This document shows, in pieces, positions 1 to 8,401 of a DNA stretch of 64,000 bases. The translations under genes and the position numbers were made by a program. The stretch covers positions 1 through 64,000 of the forward strand of contig NZ_JACCBZ010000006.1 in the NCBI RefSeq assembly GCF_013408825.1, in the 5' to 3' direction. The notes below the pieces were generated by a model that was given only the letters and a program-made list of their open reading frames with translations, did no database searches and was not told the DNA's origin. The DNA is from Mucilaginibacter tundrae (lineage in GTDB: Bacteria > Bacteroidota > Bacteroidia > Sphingobacteriales > Sphingobacteriaceae). The stretch's first letter is position 1. Each line of letters begins with the position of its first letter.

Positions 1-74
1 GTCAGTTTGCCCCGAAATGCCCTGGTCAGTTTGCCCCGAAACAGTGGGTCAGCTTGCGCCGAAATGGTGTGGTC
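1..74. mobile_element. End of an IS21-like element (terminal repeat array)
   Basis: Three near-identical 17-bp units (GTCAGTTTGCCCCGAAA) begin at 1, 25 and 48, and a fourth partial GTC at 72 keeps the 23-24 bp period. Arrays of this kind are known at the ends of IS21-family elements (istA/istB), where they bind the transposase. The element body must lie to the left, outside the window. The boundary near 74 is inferred from where the periodicity stops and where the interrupted TetR reading frame loses family resemblance. Family assignment rests on recognising the repeat pattern only, because no istA or istB sequence is present. Confidence 0.6.
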
Positions 75-559
75 TCATTCATCATAATCTCCAATAACAC
101 GGCTATCGGTTTAAACTTAACGTTTTTGTTTTTAAGGTCAGCTTCTGCCAATTCAATAATAGGCTGTGCCATTAGTTCCCTGGTGTTATGAATGCTTCTC
201 ATCAAATCGCTTTTCCCAGACAGCTCCCATAAAATAAGCTGCTGCATTTCGGTTTCTACAGAAAAATACCGCCAGTGATTCATTAATATATCTATCACCA
301 AATCCTTACTACTATCATGGTAATTTTTTTTAACTTCTGCATTTATATGCTCAGCGAATTTCAGCCAGTAGTCTTTTTGTACAACGTAAGCCTCTATCAG
401 ATTATTTATGTCCTTTCCAAAATATCGATAAATCAACCCGCGATCAACTCCAGTCCTTTTGGCGATCCTTGCATAATTTAGTCCTTCGCGACCCTCAACT
501 TTAAATATTTCACCGACAGCGTTTATAATTCTTTGTTTAGTTTCCTCTTTGTTCTTCAT
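26..559 (-). CDS. TetR/AcrR-family regulator with 3' end replaced by IS sequence
   Basis: The N-terminal 60 residues form a TetR-type helix-turn-helix: an I-x-N-A-V-G-E-I-F opening, then GLNYARIAKRTGV and a recognition helix ending in GLIYRYFG. The rest is a helical ligand domain of unknown specificity. The native frame can be followed to about Glu162. The last 15 residues (TTPFRRKLTHCFGAN) are encoded by the IS21-like terminal repeats, so about 20 to 30 residues of the normal C-terminus are missing. It may still bind DNA, but its dimer/ligand domain is damaged and it could be a pseudogene. It resembles the other two TetR proteins here only in overall fold, so it is unlikely to read the same operator. 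No operator copy lies in its own upstream region (560-676). Confidence 0.75.
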   Translation of the reverse strand: MKNKEETKQRIINAVGEIFKVEGREGLNYARIAKRTGVDRGLIYRYFGKDINNLIEAYVVQKDYWLKFAEHINAEVKKNYHDSSKDLVIDILMNHWRYFSVETEMQQLILWELSGKSDLMRSIHNTRELMAQPIIELAEADLKNKNVKFKPIAVLLEIMMNETTPFRRKLTHCFGAN

Positions 560-676
560 ACAGTATTTGTCCAGGTTTTAGGTATATATAATTCAGTGTT
601 GGGTTTATACTGAAACTTTCATTCGGGCATATCGAAATTCTATTTATAGCATTGAAAATTTCCAATGATAATTAAG

Positions 677-2416
677 TCATAAATCCAGTAGAATGTCGGT
701 AAGCGGTTTTGCACAGCATAGTAATACATTTCCCTCAGCTGGATTATCAAAGGGCGCAGGATCATAATTAACCTTTCCATCCAAGCAACTACTCTCACAA
801 CGATGACAAACGCCAACTCGGCATGACCATTGGACAGGAATTTCTGCCGCCTCAGCAGCCTCCAGCAAACTATTCCATTTAACATTCCACTTAAATGAAA
901 TATTGCTTTTGGTAAAAGTGATCAATGGGCCTTCCCCGGAATTATCTATTGGTAAATGCGGCGCAATTGCTTTCTTATTTTTCGGTGACCGTTCGTTTCC
1001 AAAGGCTTCATATTTTATATGATTATCCGGTATGCCCAAACTTTTTAAAGCTTCAGTAGTCTCATTCAAATAGGCAGCCGGGCCACATAAATAACATTCC
1101 GTATCAAGTGGAATATTTAGCGATTTCAGCATGTCAAGGTTTAAATGCCCGCTTAGATCATAATCAACCCCAACTTTTTCTTTTTCATCAGGTCGGCTAA
1201 AAATTTGAACACAATTAAAATCAGAAAGCCCTTCTCCAAGTTGATGAGCTACACCAGGAAACGATTGATGGGCTCCGTTTTGGGCCGAATGCAGCCAAAA
1301 TATTTTTCGTGTGGAGCGTATCGCAGATAAGGCATATAACATAGCAATCACAGGGGTTATTCCGACACCTGCACTTAGTAGCGCAACCGGATTGTCGCCA
1401 TTTGCTAAAATAAATTCCCCTCGGGGAGCGCTTATCTCAATAATATCCCCCGTTTTAATCTGCTGGTGCAAATAGCTACTTCCCAAACCTCCAGGTTCAA
1501 TTTTTACGGCAATGCGATAAAAATCCGTATGAGATGGACCACACAAGGAATACATCCTAATTGTTGGTGTATTTTCTCCATTAATATTCAGGCGAAGCGC
1601 AATGTGCTGACCCGGTAAATAGTCAGGAATTGTTAAATTTTCTTTGCTGGTAAGGTCAAAAGAACGAATGCCAATACATTCATCATGAATTCGCTTTACT
1701 GTAAATGGCTTAAATCCTGTCCAGGCAATAGGCGCAGTTTGGTTTAACCCTGCATTTCCCGCCTTAACACCATGGATCGCTGCCTCCAATAATCCATTAA
1801 AAGACCATTGCCAGCCCTCACTTAATGCAGGGATTTTCAATGCCTTTTCCAAACTTTGCTGCGGGTGTTGGCTTGAATATAACAGTTGGTCAATTTCTTC
1901 AACAGTCATATTTTCAGGGCCTGATTTTAATTTATTTATGGTATCACCGGCACATATTTCACCCTCCTGAAGCACCCTGAAATAAAAACCCGGACGTTTA
2001 TGGGCAACAAGCAAGGCTGGCATTTCCGGCACTCCAATACTAATCGCTATTTTATAACAAGTTACCCTCGGTTGAGTCACCTCAAAGGTGGCCGTTCCAA
2101 TCTGGTATTGATCACCAATACAAACATCTGCATCAGGAAGTCCTTCGACAGTCAGGTTTTCGCCAAACTGCCCATATTTCAAATCGCCCCGCTTCAGATA
2201 ATCACCCCAATAGGCATAAGATTCTTTTTGGTATACAAATACTGCACGATGTTCCCCGCCATGCGCATTGAGGTCCGCCTGGCCATCACCATCTAAGTTA
2301 AGCAGTCTCACTATCGTTTTGCCACACACCGGTTCCTTGAAGATAGAGGTTGTTATTTTCTGACCTTTCCATTCTACTTCCCTAGGAAGCCCGACATTTA
2401 CTGATATAACCTTCAT
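677..2416 (-). CDS. MOSC-domain / FAD-NAD(P)H reductase / 2Fe-2S fusion protein
   Basis: This 579-aa protein joins three modules. Residues 1-165 are a YiiM-like MOSC domain, with a conserved cysteine (Cys120 in QPRVTCYK) expected to hold the molybdenum cofactor, followed by a small three-helix domain (about 170-215). Residues 235-460 form a ferredoxin-reductase module (FAD-binding motif RMYSL near 286, then a NAD(P)-binding half). Residues 495-579 are a plant-type 2Fe-2S domain with Cys532, Cys537, Cys540 and Cys567/568. Stand-alone YiiM and YcbX reduce N-hydroxylated compounds using separate electron donors. The fusion suggests a self-contained NAD(P)H-driven reductase, with substrate unknown. 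It is transcribed leftward from a region holding a palindromic operator at 2529-2546 with a TATATTTG -7-like box beside it. Confidence 0.85.
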   Translation of the reverse strand: MKVISVNVGLPREVEWKGQKITTSIFKEPVCGKTIVRLLNLDGDGQADLNAHGGEHRAVFVYQKESYAYWGDYLKRGDLKYGQFGENLTVEGLPDADVCIGDQYQIGTATFEVTQPRVTCYKIAISIGVPEMPALLVAHKRPGFYFRVLQEGEICAGDTINKLKSGPENMTVEEIDQLLYSSQHPQQSLEKALKIPALSEGWQWSFNGLLEAAIHGVKAGNAGLNQTAPIAWTGFKPFTVKRIHDECIGIRSFDLTSKENLTIPDYLPGQHIALRLNINGENTPTIRMYSLCGPSHTDFYRIAVKIEPGGLGSSYLHQQIKTGDIIEISAPRGEFILANGDNPVALLSAGVGITPVIAMLYALSAIRSTRKIFWLHSAQNGAHQSFPGVAHQLGEGLSDFNCVQIFSRPDEKEKVGVDYDLSGHLNLDMLKSLNIPLDTECYLCGPAAYLNETTEALKSLGIPDNHIKYEAFGNERSPKNKKAIAPHLPIDNSGEGPLITFTKSNISFKWNVKWNSLLEAAEAAEIPVQWSCRVGVCHRCESSCLDGKVNYDPAPFDNPAEGNVLLCCAKPLTDILLDL

Positions 2417-2528
2417 TTTGCATTCCTCTTATCCTCTAATCATGAGCACCGAAAGCAGTGTTAATTATTTTTATATTTTTATATAAATCAAATAGAATCT
2501 CAATACTAAAAAATAAAACAAATATATA

Positions 2529-2546
2529 AAACAGAGTAGTCTGTTT
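2529..2546. promoter_or_regulatory. TetR-type operator 1 (MOSC fusion)
   Basis: AAACAGAGTAGTCTGTTT is a perfect 7+4+7 palindrome and one of seven copies in the window. On the minus strand it lies directly upstream of a TATATTTG -7-like box (2526 to 2519), so a bound repressor would sit in the promoter spacer of the MOSC fusion gene. Confidence 0.8.
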
Positions 2547-2700
2547 CATTATTATTATATTGTATTTTATTTAAAAAAAAATTCAAAAAATGAGATCGCC
2601 TGAAAAAAACCTTTGCAGGATCAAATATTTTTTTCACTTTTAACTTTCTCGTTCTGTGGTTTGTACACATGTTTTCATATTTTGGTCAATAGTACAAAGG

Positions 2701-2718
2701 AAACAGACTTGTCTGTTT
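2701..2718. promoter_or_regulatory. TetR-type operator 2 (tetR-A autoregulation)
   Basis: AAACAGACTTGTCTGTTT is a perfect palindrome ending 25 bases before the tetR-A start codon. Its central CTTG lies 20 bases before the TAACTTTG box at 2732-2739 and could serve as the -33 element. Binding would block this promoter, as expected for autorepression. Confidence 0.8.
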
Positions 2719-2731
2719 GATTTTTTTATTT

Positions 2732-2739
2732 TAACTTTG
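2732..2739 (+). promoter_or_regulatory. -7 box of tetR-A
   Basis: TAACTTTG matches the Bacteroidota -7 consensus TAnnTTTG and ends only four bases before the ATG at 2744. A transcript from it would start at or next to the ATG, which means a leaderless mRNA. Confidence 0.55.
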
Positions 2740-2743
2740 TCTT

Positions 2744-3295
2744 ATGCGTAAAGAGAGAAAGAATGCTATCCGTGACAGAATCATTGACACCGCCGGCCGC
2801 TTATTCTATAAGCAAGGTTATGTCAATACCGGAATTAATCAAATCATTGAAGAATCCGGAGTAGTCAAATCATCTCTATATGCCAGCTTCCGCTCCAAGG
2901 AAGAAATATTAATGGAATACCTGATTACGGTTGGAGAGGCAACCGATGAATCAATGCTTGCAGCCGCGATGAAGCATAAGGATCCCAAAAAACAAGTTCT
3001 TGCCATTTTCGACCAGCTAATAAAAATCGTTGAAACTGATGATTATTATGGTTGCACTTTCCTGAATGTCATATCGGAGATTCCCAAAGACAATCAAGTT
3101 GTTACCGAGCAAATTAAGAAACAAAAGAACAGTTTGCGTAGCCTTTTTGCCCGTCTCCTTGAACCCATTGGAAAAGAAGATTTAGCAAATGAGATTTACA
3201 CTTTATTTGATGGTGCGATGATTGCCAATAAAGTTCATGGCGAATTATGGCCTGTAACCAGCGCAAGAAAGACAGTGGAACGATTGCTACAATAA
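2744..3295 (+). CDS. TetR/AcrR-family regulator A
   Basis: A 183-aa repressor of the TetR family. Residues 8-55 form the DNA-binding domain (IIDTAGRLFYKQGY, TGINQIIEESGV, recognition helix SSLYASFRSKEE). The remainder is a TetR_C-like ligand and dimer domain with a Cys in DYYGCTFLN and the closing stretch YTLFDGAMIANKVH. It is a close paralog of TetR-B (11564-12103): the recognition helices share SSLY..FR.KE, and both ligand domains carry YGC.FLN and LF.GA.IANKVH. Both genes carry the same operator in front of them, so they probably bind the same sites. The ligand is unknown. The SoxR-like YGC motif could sense a reactive compound, but this is a guess. Confidence 0.9.
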   Translation: MRKERKNAIRDRIIDTAGRLFYKQGYVNTGINQIIEESGVVKSSLYASFRSKEEILMEYLITVGEATDESMLAAAMKHKDPKKQVLAIFDQLIKIVETDDYYGCTFLNVISEIPKDNQVVTEQIKKQKNSLRSLFARLLEPIGKEDLANEIYTLFDGAMIANKVHGELWPVTSARKTVERLLQ

Positions 3296-3402
3296 AACTC
3301 CTTCACGGCTTGTTAATATTTATTATAAATATTAAGACCTATTACCTCCTTTCTTTAATCAGCCTCTGGATGCGGGTTCGAAAATTTCACCCTTAATATG
3401 TG

Positions 3403-3999
3403 TTAACACAGGTTCGAAGGCCTGAACTTCCTGAGGAAGGTATTCATTATTTTTGATGCCTTTTCCGGCAATTCGAAATTGAACAAAAAGCGTTGCTCAT
3501 ATTCATTCTGAAAGTCATCCATAGCATGTAAACAAAACTGCATCACAATTTTTCCGTTCCTGCATTCTCTCGGAACATAAACCCCTTCTACCACGAAATC
3601 GCAGTCGATGGTTGTATTACGTAAATGATTGCCGGTTTCCTTTACCTTCATCTGTTTGCCATGATGTTTTAAACCATAATATAGTGGTTCATAAGGAAAG
3701 CTCACATTGTGGGCCTCATGGTCATTGAGTTTGAATTTGGTTTGCGCAACAAATACTAAATTATCAGGATCATCACTTTTCAAATAAGCCGAAAGCTCAG
3801 CGGAAAACCTGGGCTTAATTTTTTCACGCCACATATATCTTTGCCAGTCAGTCATGCGCTGTTGGTTTTCCTGCACCGCTCTTTGTGAACTGAGTGCTTT
3901 ATATAGTAAAATGGCGTTAATAATATAAACGAATACAGTCAGCCAGGAGGAAATTGCTCCCCAATCAAGCGCATTATTTTTTATTTGGAGTAACATCAT
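3403..3999 (-). CDS. Membrane-anchored protein of unknown function
   Basis: Not recognised. The 198-aa product has one clear membrane helix near the N-terminus (about residues 17-37, SWLTVFVYIINAILLYKAL), then a polar stretch with QRYMWREKIKPRF, and a beta-rich soluble part likely facing the cytoplasm. It starts 10 bases after the stop of the sigma-factor gene (4010-4576) and is probably cotranscribed with it. It has no zinc-finger anti-sigma motif, so calling it an anti-sigma factor would be speculation. Confidence 0.6.
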   Translation of the reverse strand: MMLLQIKNNALDWGAISSWLTVFVYIINAILLYKALSSQRAVQENQQRMTDWQRYMWREKIKPRFSAELSAYLKSDDPDNLVFVAQTKFKLNDHEAHNVSFPYEPLYYGLKHHGKQMKVKETGNHLRNTTIDCDFVVEGVYVPRECRNGKIVMQFCLHAMDDFQNEYEQRFLFNFELPEKASKIMNTFLRKFRPSNLC

Positions 4000-4009
4000 A
4001 TTTAATATT

Positions 4010-4576
4010 CTAATTCTGTCTGTTTAAATACCATAGCTGCAATGATTTCCTTAACCGGTGAGAAATGATCCAATAGTTACTTTTGGACAAATTCAATTTT
4101 TCCTGTATTAGCCTCGAGTTCATTCCAAGCTGATACTTAAACTGGTATAGCTGCTGCCAACGATTTGGCAAGGTTTCTACAAACGCGTTAATTTCGACTT
4201 GAAAGCTTTTTGCGTCTAACCTTTCAGCTATGGCATCAGCTTCCTTTTTGTTTCCACCGGATGCTAAAAAACATAGGTCAGGTAAATGTTGACAATTCAC
4301 ATAGACGATTGATCGCTTTTCTTTGGATCTGCTTACATCGTAGATCTTATATTTCAGAATGGCTGTTAACCAGGTAAGCTCACTGCTTGCCTGCTGAAAT
4401 TTATTTCTCCCTTGAATTCCTGCTAAAAATGTATCCTGAATAAGATCCTTTATTAATTCTTTATCATTTACCCGGTAACTTGCGAAATTATATAGATGGT
4501 CATAGTAAACGGTTTGCCATTCAGCAAACTCTTTCAATTGTATATTTTTATTTGGTTGTTCTTTGGCAATATTCAT
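4010..4576 (-). CDS. ECF-type RNA polymerase sigma factor
   Basis: A 188-aa sigma-70-family protein. Region 2 is visible at about residues 20-80 (YYDHLYNFASYRVND, KDLIQDTFLAGIQ, LTWLTAILKYKIYDVSRSK). Region 4 lies at about 130-180 (ETLPNRWQQLYQFKYQLGMNSRLIQEKLNLSKSNYWIISHRLRKSL). The spacing and the W-x-x-I-L-x-x-K-I-x-D motif are typical of Bacteroidota ECF factors. The region 4 motif is unusual, with NSRLIQEKL in place of the common SYKEIAE. The downstream gene at 3403-3999 is its only obvious partner. Promoters recognised are unknown. Confidence 0.8.
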   Translation of the reverse strand: MNIAKEQPNKNIQLKEFAEWQTVYYDHLYNFASYRVNDKELIKDLIQDTFLAGIQGRNKFQQASSELTWLTAILKYKIYDVSRSKEKRSIVYVNCQHLPDLCFLASGGNKKEADAIAERLDAKSFQVEINAFVETLPNRWQQLYQFKYQLGMNSRLIQEKLNLSKSNYWIISHRLRKSLQLWYLNRQN

Positions 4577-4647
4577 AGGTGATGTGACTTTACCAGTGAT
4601 TAGATTAGGTTTCAGAAAGCATTTTTAAATAGCGTTATCTATTCTTC

Positions 4648-5418
4648 TTAAATGCCCTTAATTTCACCTCCGTCAATCCGGATAGCGGTACCGATCAGCC
4701 ATTTTGCGCCTGGTGATAACATATAGGCTATCAAATCAGCCACTTCTTCCGGTTTTCCATACCGACCAATATGGGCCTCCTGAAGGAACTGTTGTTTCGC
4801 TTCCTCCATGGAAAGATTATTAGCTTTTGACCATTTTTCGAGAAATCCTATTCGGCGGTTACTCATTACAGGGCCGGGTAGAACAGTATTAACCTGCACC
4901 CCGTCTATGATGCCCTGTTCGGCAAATGCCTTGGATAATGCGCAAATTGCCGCATTAATGGTGGCTACCGCAGCAAACCCAGGTTTAGGACTTTCCGCCG
5001 AATTCCCTGAGATAAAAACTATAGAGCCATTGGATTCTTTTAAAAATGGCCAGGCTTTTATCGCCAGTCGGCGTGCGCCATGCAGTTTCATTTCTGCACC
5101 ATCGTTCCATTGCTCATCGGTCATATCAAATAAGTGAATTTGAGGAACTGCTCCTGCAACATTAACAAGCGCATCGATTCTTCCAAATTTTTCAGTCGTT
5201 TGGCTGATCACCTGATCGACCGATTCCACCAATCGAAGGTCGGCGGGAATCAGCAATGTTTCGGTGCCAATGGCGTTAATTTCCGCCGCGGTCTTTTCCA
5301 GTTCATTTCCTTGACGAGCCACAAGCACGATGCCGGTAAATTCTTTGGCTAATCGGATGGCGGTAGCTCTTCCGATTCCGGCACTAGCGCCGGTTACAAT
5401 TGCAATTTTCGTTTTCAT
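4648..5418 (-). CDS. Short-chain dehydrogenase-like protein lacking the catalytic Tyr and Lys
   Basis: A 256-aa Rossmann-fold protein of the SDR family. The cofactor motif TGASAGIG (residues 9-16), NVAG (86-89) and the C-terminal substrate loop (VLPGPVMSNRR) are all present. The active-site strand ISGNS aligns with the usual ISS, but the following YxxxK is replaced: Val151 stands where Tyr should be and Asn155 where Lys should be. Normal SDR chemistry is therefore unlikely, and a binding or regulatory role or a different reaction is possible. It is the last gene of the egtB operon, 17 bases after the TMEM175-like gene start, and transcription ends before 4647. Confidence 0.8.
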   Translation of the reverse strand: MKTKIAIVTGASAGIGRATAIRLAKEFTGIVLVARQGNELEKTAAEINAIGTETLLIPADLRLVESVDQVISQTTEKFGRIDALVNVAGAVPQIHLFDMTDEQWNDGAEMKLHGARRLAIKAWPFLKESNGSIVFISGNSAESPKPGFAAVATINAAICALSKAFAEQGIIDGVQVNTVLPGPVMSNRRIGFLEKWSKANNLSMEEAKQQFLQEAHIGRYGKPEEVADLIAYMLSPGAKWLIGTAIRIDGGEIKGI

Positions 5419-5435
5419 AGGATTTTTATAGGTTT

Positions 5436-6119
5436 TTAAAGTTCTTCAGGTAGCATTTCATCGGGTTTTAATTTGGGGACTTCGGGGCGGGTATACATGA
5501 TCAGGCAAAGAACAATTAACCCGAAGCTTATATAAGGGAACCAAAATGCAATGACCACAGCCGAAATAAACGCTCCCAAAGTGATAAACGAGCGTAGGTG
5601 CAACAGATACCTAGCTCTCGCTGGAACAGCTCTTCCCATGTCGTCACATAAAGTTTCCCATATCAGCCATAAATAGGTAAGGTTTACCAAAACGAAGACA
5701 AAAGCATATAAGGCCACCGGCACGGAAGCGAATTGCGTATCTGCCAGCCATTTCGTTAAAAAAGGAATGAAGGATACAGAAAACAAGTGCGCAAAGTTCG
5801 CCCACATCAATTTCAACTTTGCCGATTGGGCATAACGCATTAGAAAGTGGTGGTTGATCCACACAATAGCTATGAATAGGTAACTTACCCCATAACTAAG
5901 CCATGTTGGCCACAAGATAAAAAGCGCGTGAAAAGTCGGGGATTCAGGCCTTTTTAATTCCAGGATCATAATCGTAATGATGATGGCAAATACCCCATCA
6001 GAAAAGGAATATATACGTTCCGGTGTGCCATTATCCGGCATCATTCCCATGGCCATTTTCTTTTGCGTATCCATATGGCTATGCATCGCCATACCCGTTT
6101 TTTTGTCTTCTTTTTTCAT
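5436..6119 (-). CDS. TMEM175-like (DUF1211) membrane protein
   Basis: A 227-aa integral membrane protein with six predicted helices. The family signature R-x3-F-S-D-G is at residues 35-42 (RIYSFSDG), at the start of the first helix. Bacterial TMEM175 proteins are potassium-selective channels built as tetramers. The 30 residues before the signature are unusually rich in Met and His (MAMHSHMDTQKKMAMGMM), which could bind copper or another soft metal. The start at 6119 was chosen over the longer frame at 6164 because it clears the end of egtD by 11 bases and the extra 15 residues look non-native. It is cotranscribed with egtD. A role in ergothioneine biology is not established. Confidence 0.8.
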   Translation of the reverse strand: MKKEDKKTGMAMHSHMDTQKKMAMGMMPDNGTPERIYSFSDGVFAIIITIMILELKRPESPTFHALFILWPTWLSYGVSYLFIAIVWINHHFLMRYAQSAKLKLMWANFAHLFSVSFIPFLTKWLADTQFASVPVALYAFVFVLVNLTYLWLIWETLCDDMGRAVPARARYLLHLRSFITLGAFISAVVIAFWFPYISFGLIVLCLIMYTRPEVPKLKPDEMLPEEL

Positions 6120-6130
6120 AATAAAAGAAA

Positions 6131-7141
6131 TTAAAGGACTTGCCAAATGGTGTCGACGAACCATTTCTTTTGATCATAGAGCATTTTTATCGGCTTAAAG
6201 GACGCCTGCTTAGCCAGGCAGGTAATTTGCTCTGGGGTATACTTTTGTGAAACCTCCATAAAAATCGACTCGTTCTTTTTAAAATGAATGGTTTTAAAGC
6301 CCCGCTTTGTATTTATTTCAACGGATTGATCTTCCAGGCTGATCAGGTAACTTTTACAACTTCCGGTTTCAGGATCATATACCGGGTAATGTTCGAATTG
6401 ATTAGTATCGAAATTTGCATTAAGTTCCCTGTTTATTCTCTGAAGAAGATTTAAATTAAAAGCGCTCGTAATTCCCGCTTTGTCATTATAAGCTGCAAGG
6501 ATAGTTGCAGGATGTTTTTTTAAATCCAGTCCAATAATGGCAATATCGCCCTGGTTTAAATTTTGGCGCAGTTCCTGGCAAAAAGCAATTGCCTCAGCAG
6601 GTAGCATATTGCCCAGGTTTGAGCCTAAAAAAAGAACAACCTTTCTATTGCTTGATAAGTCCTTTGCTTTTCCAAGCATTTCAAAATAATCTCCGTTCAG
6701 TCCTTCAACATTAATTCCGGGTACAGTTACCGGTAATTCCAGGTGCAGATAGTCAATAATATTAGCGGAAATGTCTATGGGTCTGTAGGTGAAATCCGCA
6801 TTGATGTCAACAAGATATTTCAGTAAATAATTCGATTTTGTACAATCCCCAGCGCCCAGCTCGATCAGATCAAAGGAGGTACTTTGTCGTAAAATAATGT
6901 CCGCCAGGTCCTTTGTGCGCTCCCGGAATATTTCCAACTCACAATTGAACGGATAATATTCTTCACAGTCCATAATTTCCTGAAAAAGACTGTCTCCGGC
7001 GCAATCATAAAAATATTTTGATTGCAAAAATTTTGGAGATGATGACAGCCCTTCAATCACATCCTTGCAAAAGGTTACTTCTTCTTTTTCAGGAGTTGAT
7101 ATTGCTATGATTTTTTCGATATTGAAGTTGCTTGTAGTCAT
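6131..7141 (-). CDS. egtD: L-histidine N(alpha)-methyltransferase EgtD
   Basis: EgtD adds three methyl groups from S-adenosylmethionine to histidine, giving hercynine (trimethylhistidine), the first step of ergothioneine synthesis. The 336-aa length fits the family. Diagnostic features are the EYYPxxxE-type motif (residues 61-70), the SAM-binding loop ELGAGDCTKS (94-103), FLGSNLGN in the middle and the late GLDLKK. The gene sits between a MFS transporter and a TMEM175-like gene, two genes downstream of egtB on the same strand, which strongly supports the assignment. It acts in the cytoplasm. Confidence 0.93.
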   Translation of the reverse strand: MTTSNFNIEKIIAISTPEKEEVTFCKDVIEGLSSSPKFLQSKYFYDCAGDSLFQEIMDCEEYYPFNCELEIFRERTKDLADIILRQSTSFDLIELGAGDCTKSNYLLKYLVDINADFTYRPIDISANIIDYLHLELPVTVPGINVEGLNGDYFEMLGKAKDLSSNRKVVLFLGSNLGNMLPAEAIAFCQELRQNLNQGDIAIIGLDLKKHPATILAAYNDKAGITSAFNLNLLQRINRELNANFDTNQFEHYPVYDPETGSCKSYLISLEDQSVEINTKRGFKTIHFKKNESIFMEVSQKYTPEQITCLAKQASFKPIKMLYDQKKWFVDTIWQVL

Positions 7142-7199
7142 TAGAGTAATATTTATGTTTTAAAAATTAAGGCAGAAATTCAGCCTTATGCAGAATGTC

Positions 7200-8390
7200 T
7201 TATTTGGGATGGTTGATGTTGACCGGCTTTAGCGTAAATGAAATAATCAGCATGATTATTGATACACCAGCAAGGGCCAGCATCGGGCTGGTAAAATTCC
7301 CTGTATAATCACGAAGGGCACCCAGGGCTATCGGGCCTATAGCAGCTATCACATACCCAATGGTTAATATAAAAGCAGTCCAAGCGTTTGTTTCATGATG
7401 GGTATTTGTATTGTCCAACGGAAGCGTCATTGCTAAGGTGAATGTCCCTCCTAGTCCAATGGCCAAAATGCCGATGATGATAAACGGTGAAAATCCGGGA
7501 CAAAAAGCGATCAATAATAGTCCGGATAGACTGATCAAACAACCGGTGACCAGCCAAAGTCGCCGATCCAATGACTTACTAAGCGATCCAAATACCGGGC
7601 TTGACAGCATGAAAAAAAACGTAAAGCAGCCTAAAATATAACCTGCATTACTGGTGCTTAACCCGTGTTCAATAAACAATGGTGCTGTCCAGGCAACCAG
7701 TGAATAAAAAATGAGGTTAACACAGGCAAAAAATAAGGCAATTCGCCATGCCATTCCATTTTTCCATGGTATTTCTATCGTTGCCTTTTTTATCTGGTCA
7801 ACGGTTTTTTTCTTTTCTTTAGCAGCAACAAGCATCCAGGCCACCAAGCCTATTACACCGGCAATTGTCCAAACACCAGTTGCAAAGCGCCAGCTGTCGG
7901 TAGCTTTTAAAATTGGTGCGGTACTGAGCGCGGAAATGGTGCTTCCCATTGATAGTGAAGTAGTGTAAATACCCATTACCAATGCTGCTTTTGTCGAAAA
8001 ATTTGCCTTTACAAACCCGGATAACAATGTACCTGCAATGGCGATGCCAGTTCCAACCCCGGCAGTGCAAATTAACAGTGTGGCTACAGTAAGGGAAAGC
8101 GCCCTTGCTAATGTAGACGCAGCAAGCAATAACAAAGCACCAATAATCAGCTTATCCCTGCCAAGTTTATTAGCCAGCCAAGGCGTAGGCAGCGCTAACA
8201 AGCCCATTAACAGATCCGGAATGGAAATTAATGAACCGGTGGTGAAATGAGATAGCCCAAAATAATGCTGGATCGCAGGTATACTTGGACCCATGGATAC
8301 GAGCGAGGGCCTTAATGCCAGCGCAACTAATATAATGCCGGCAATTTCCAGCCCATTTGAGGTTTTAATGTTTTCTTTTAATGTTTCCAT
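7200..8390 (-). CDS. MFS transporter, CynX/NimT-like
   Basis: A 396-aa protein with twelve predicted membrane helices of the major facilitator superfamily. The opening LRPSLVSMGPSIPAIQ and the loop PWLANKLGRDKLI resemble the CynX/NimT group (cyanate and 2-nitroimidazole transporters). The start at 8390 (METLKEN) is preferred to the upstream start at 8435 because the latter would overlap egtB. It lies 11 bases after egtB and 58 before egtD, so the likely cargo is ergothioneine, hercynine or a precursor. That cargo is inferred from context only. Confidence 0.85.
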   Translation of the reverse strand: METLKENIKTSNGLEIAGIILVALALRPSLVSMGPSIPAIQHYFGLSHFTTGSLISIPDLLMGLLALPTPWLANKLGRDKLIIGALLLLAASTLARALSLTVATLLICTAGVGTGIAIAGTLLSGFVKANFSTKAALVMGIYTTSLSMGSTISALSTAPILKATDSWRFATGVWTIAGVIGLVAWMLVAAKEKKKTVDQIKKATIEIPWKNGMAWRIALFFACVNLIFYSLVAWTAPLFIEHGLSTSNAGYILGCFTFFFMLSSPVFGSLSKSLDRRLWLVTGCLISLSGLLLIAFCPGFSPFIIIGILAIGLGGTFTLAMTLPLDNTNTHHETNAWTAFILTIGYVIAAIGPIALGALRDYTGNFTSPMLALAGVSIIMLIISFTLKPVNINHPK

Positions 8391-8401
8391 GGGTTTAAAT
8401 T

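Larger units (their letters stand above)
2417..2743. other. Divergent regulatory region between MOSC fusion and tetR-A
   Basis: No gene is seen here. The stretch is very AT-rich and holds two operator copies (2529-2546 and 2701-2718), one facing each divergent gene. A minus-strand TATATTTG box at 2519-2526 sits two bases from the first operator. A plus-strand TAACTTTG box is at 2732-2739. Confidence 0.7.

Noticed and set aside
2000..2296. 98-codon plus-strand frame inside the MOSC fusion gene
   Set aside because: It lies opposite the conserved MOSC domain and has no recognised features, so it is a shadow frame.
3371..3392. GGGTTCGA near 3375 as a remnant of a tRNA 3' end (second attachment site)
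   Set aside because: Only eight bases match, the following bases differ from the tRNA-His end, and the orientation is opposite to that needed for a direct repeat.
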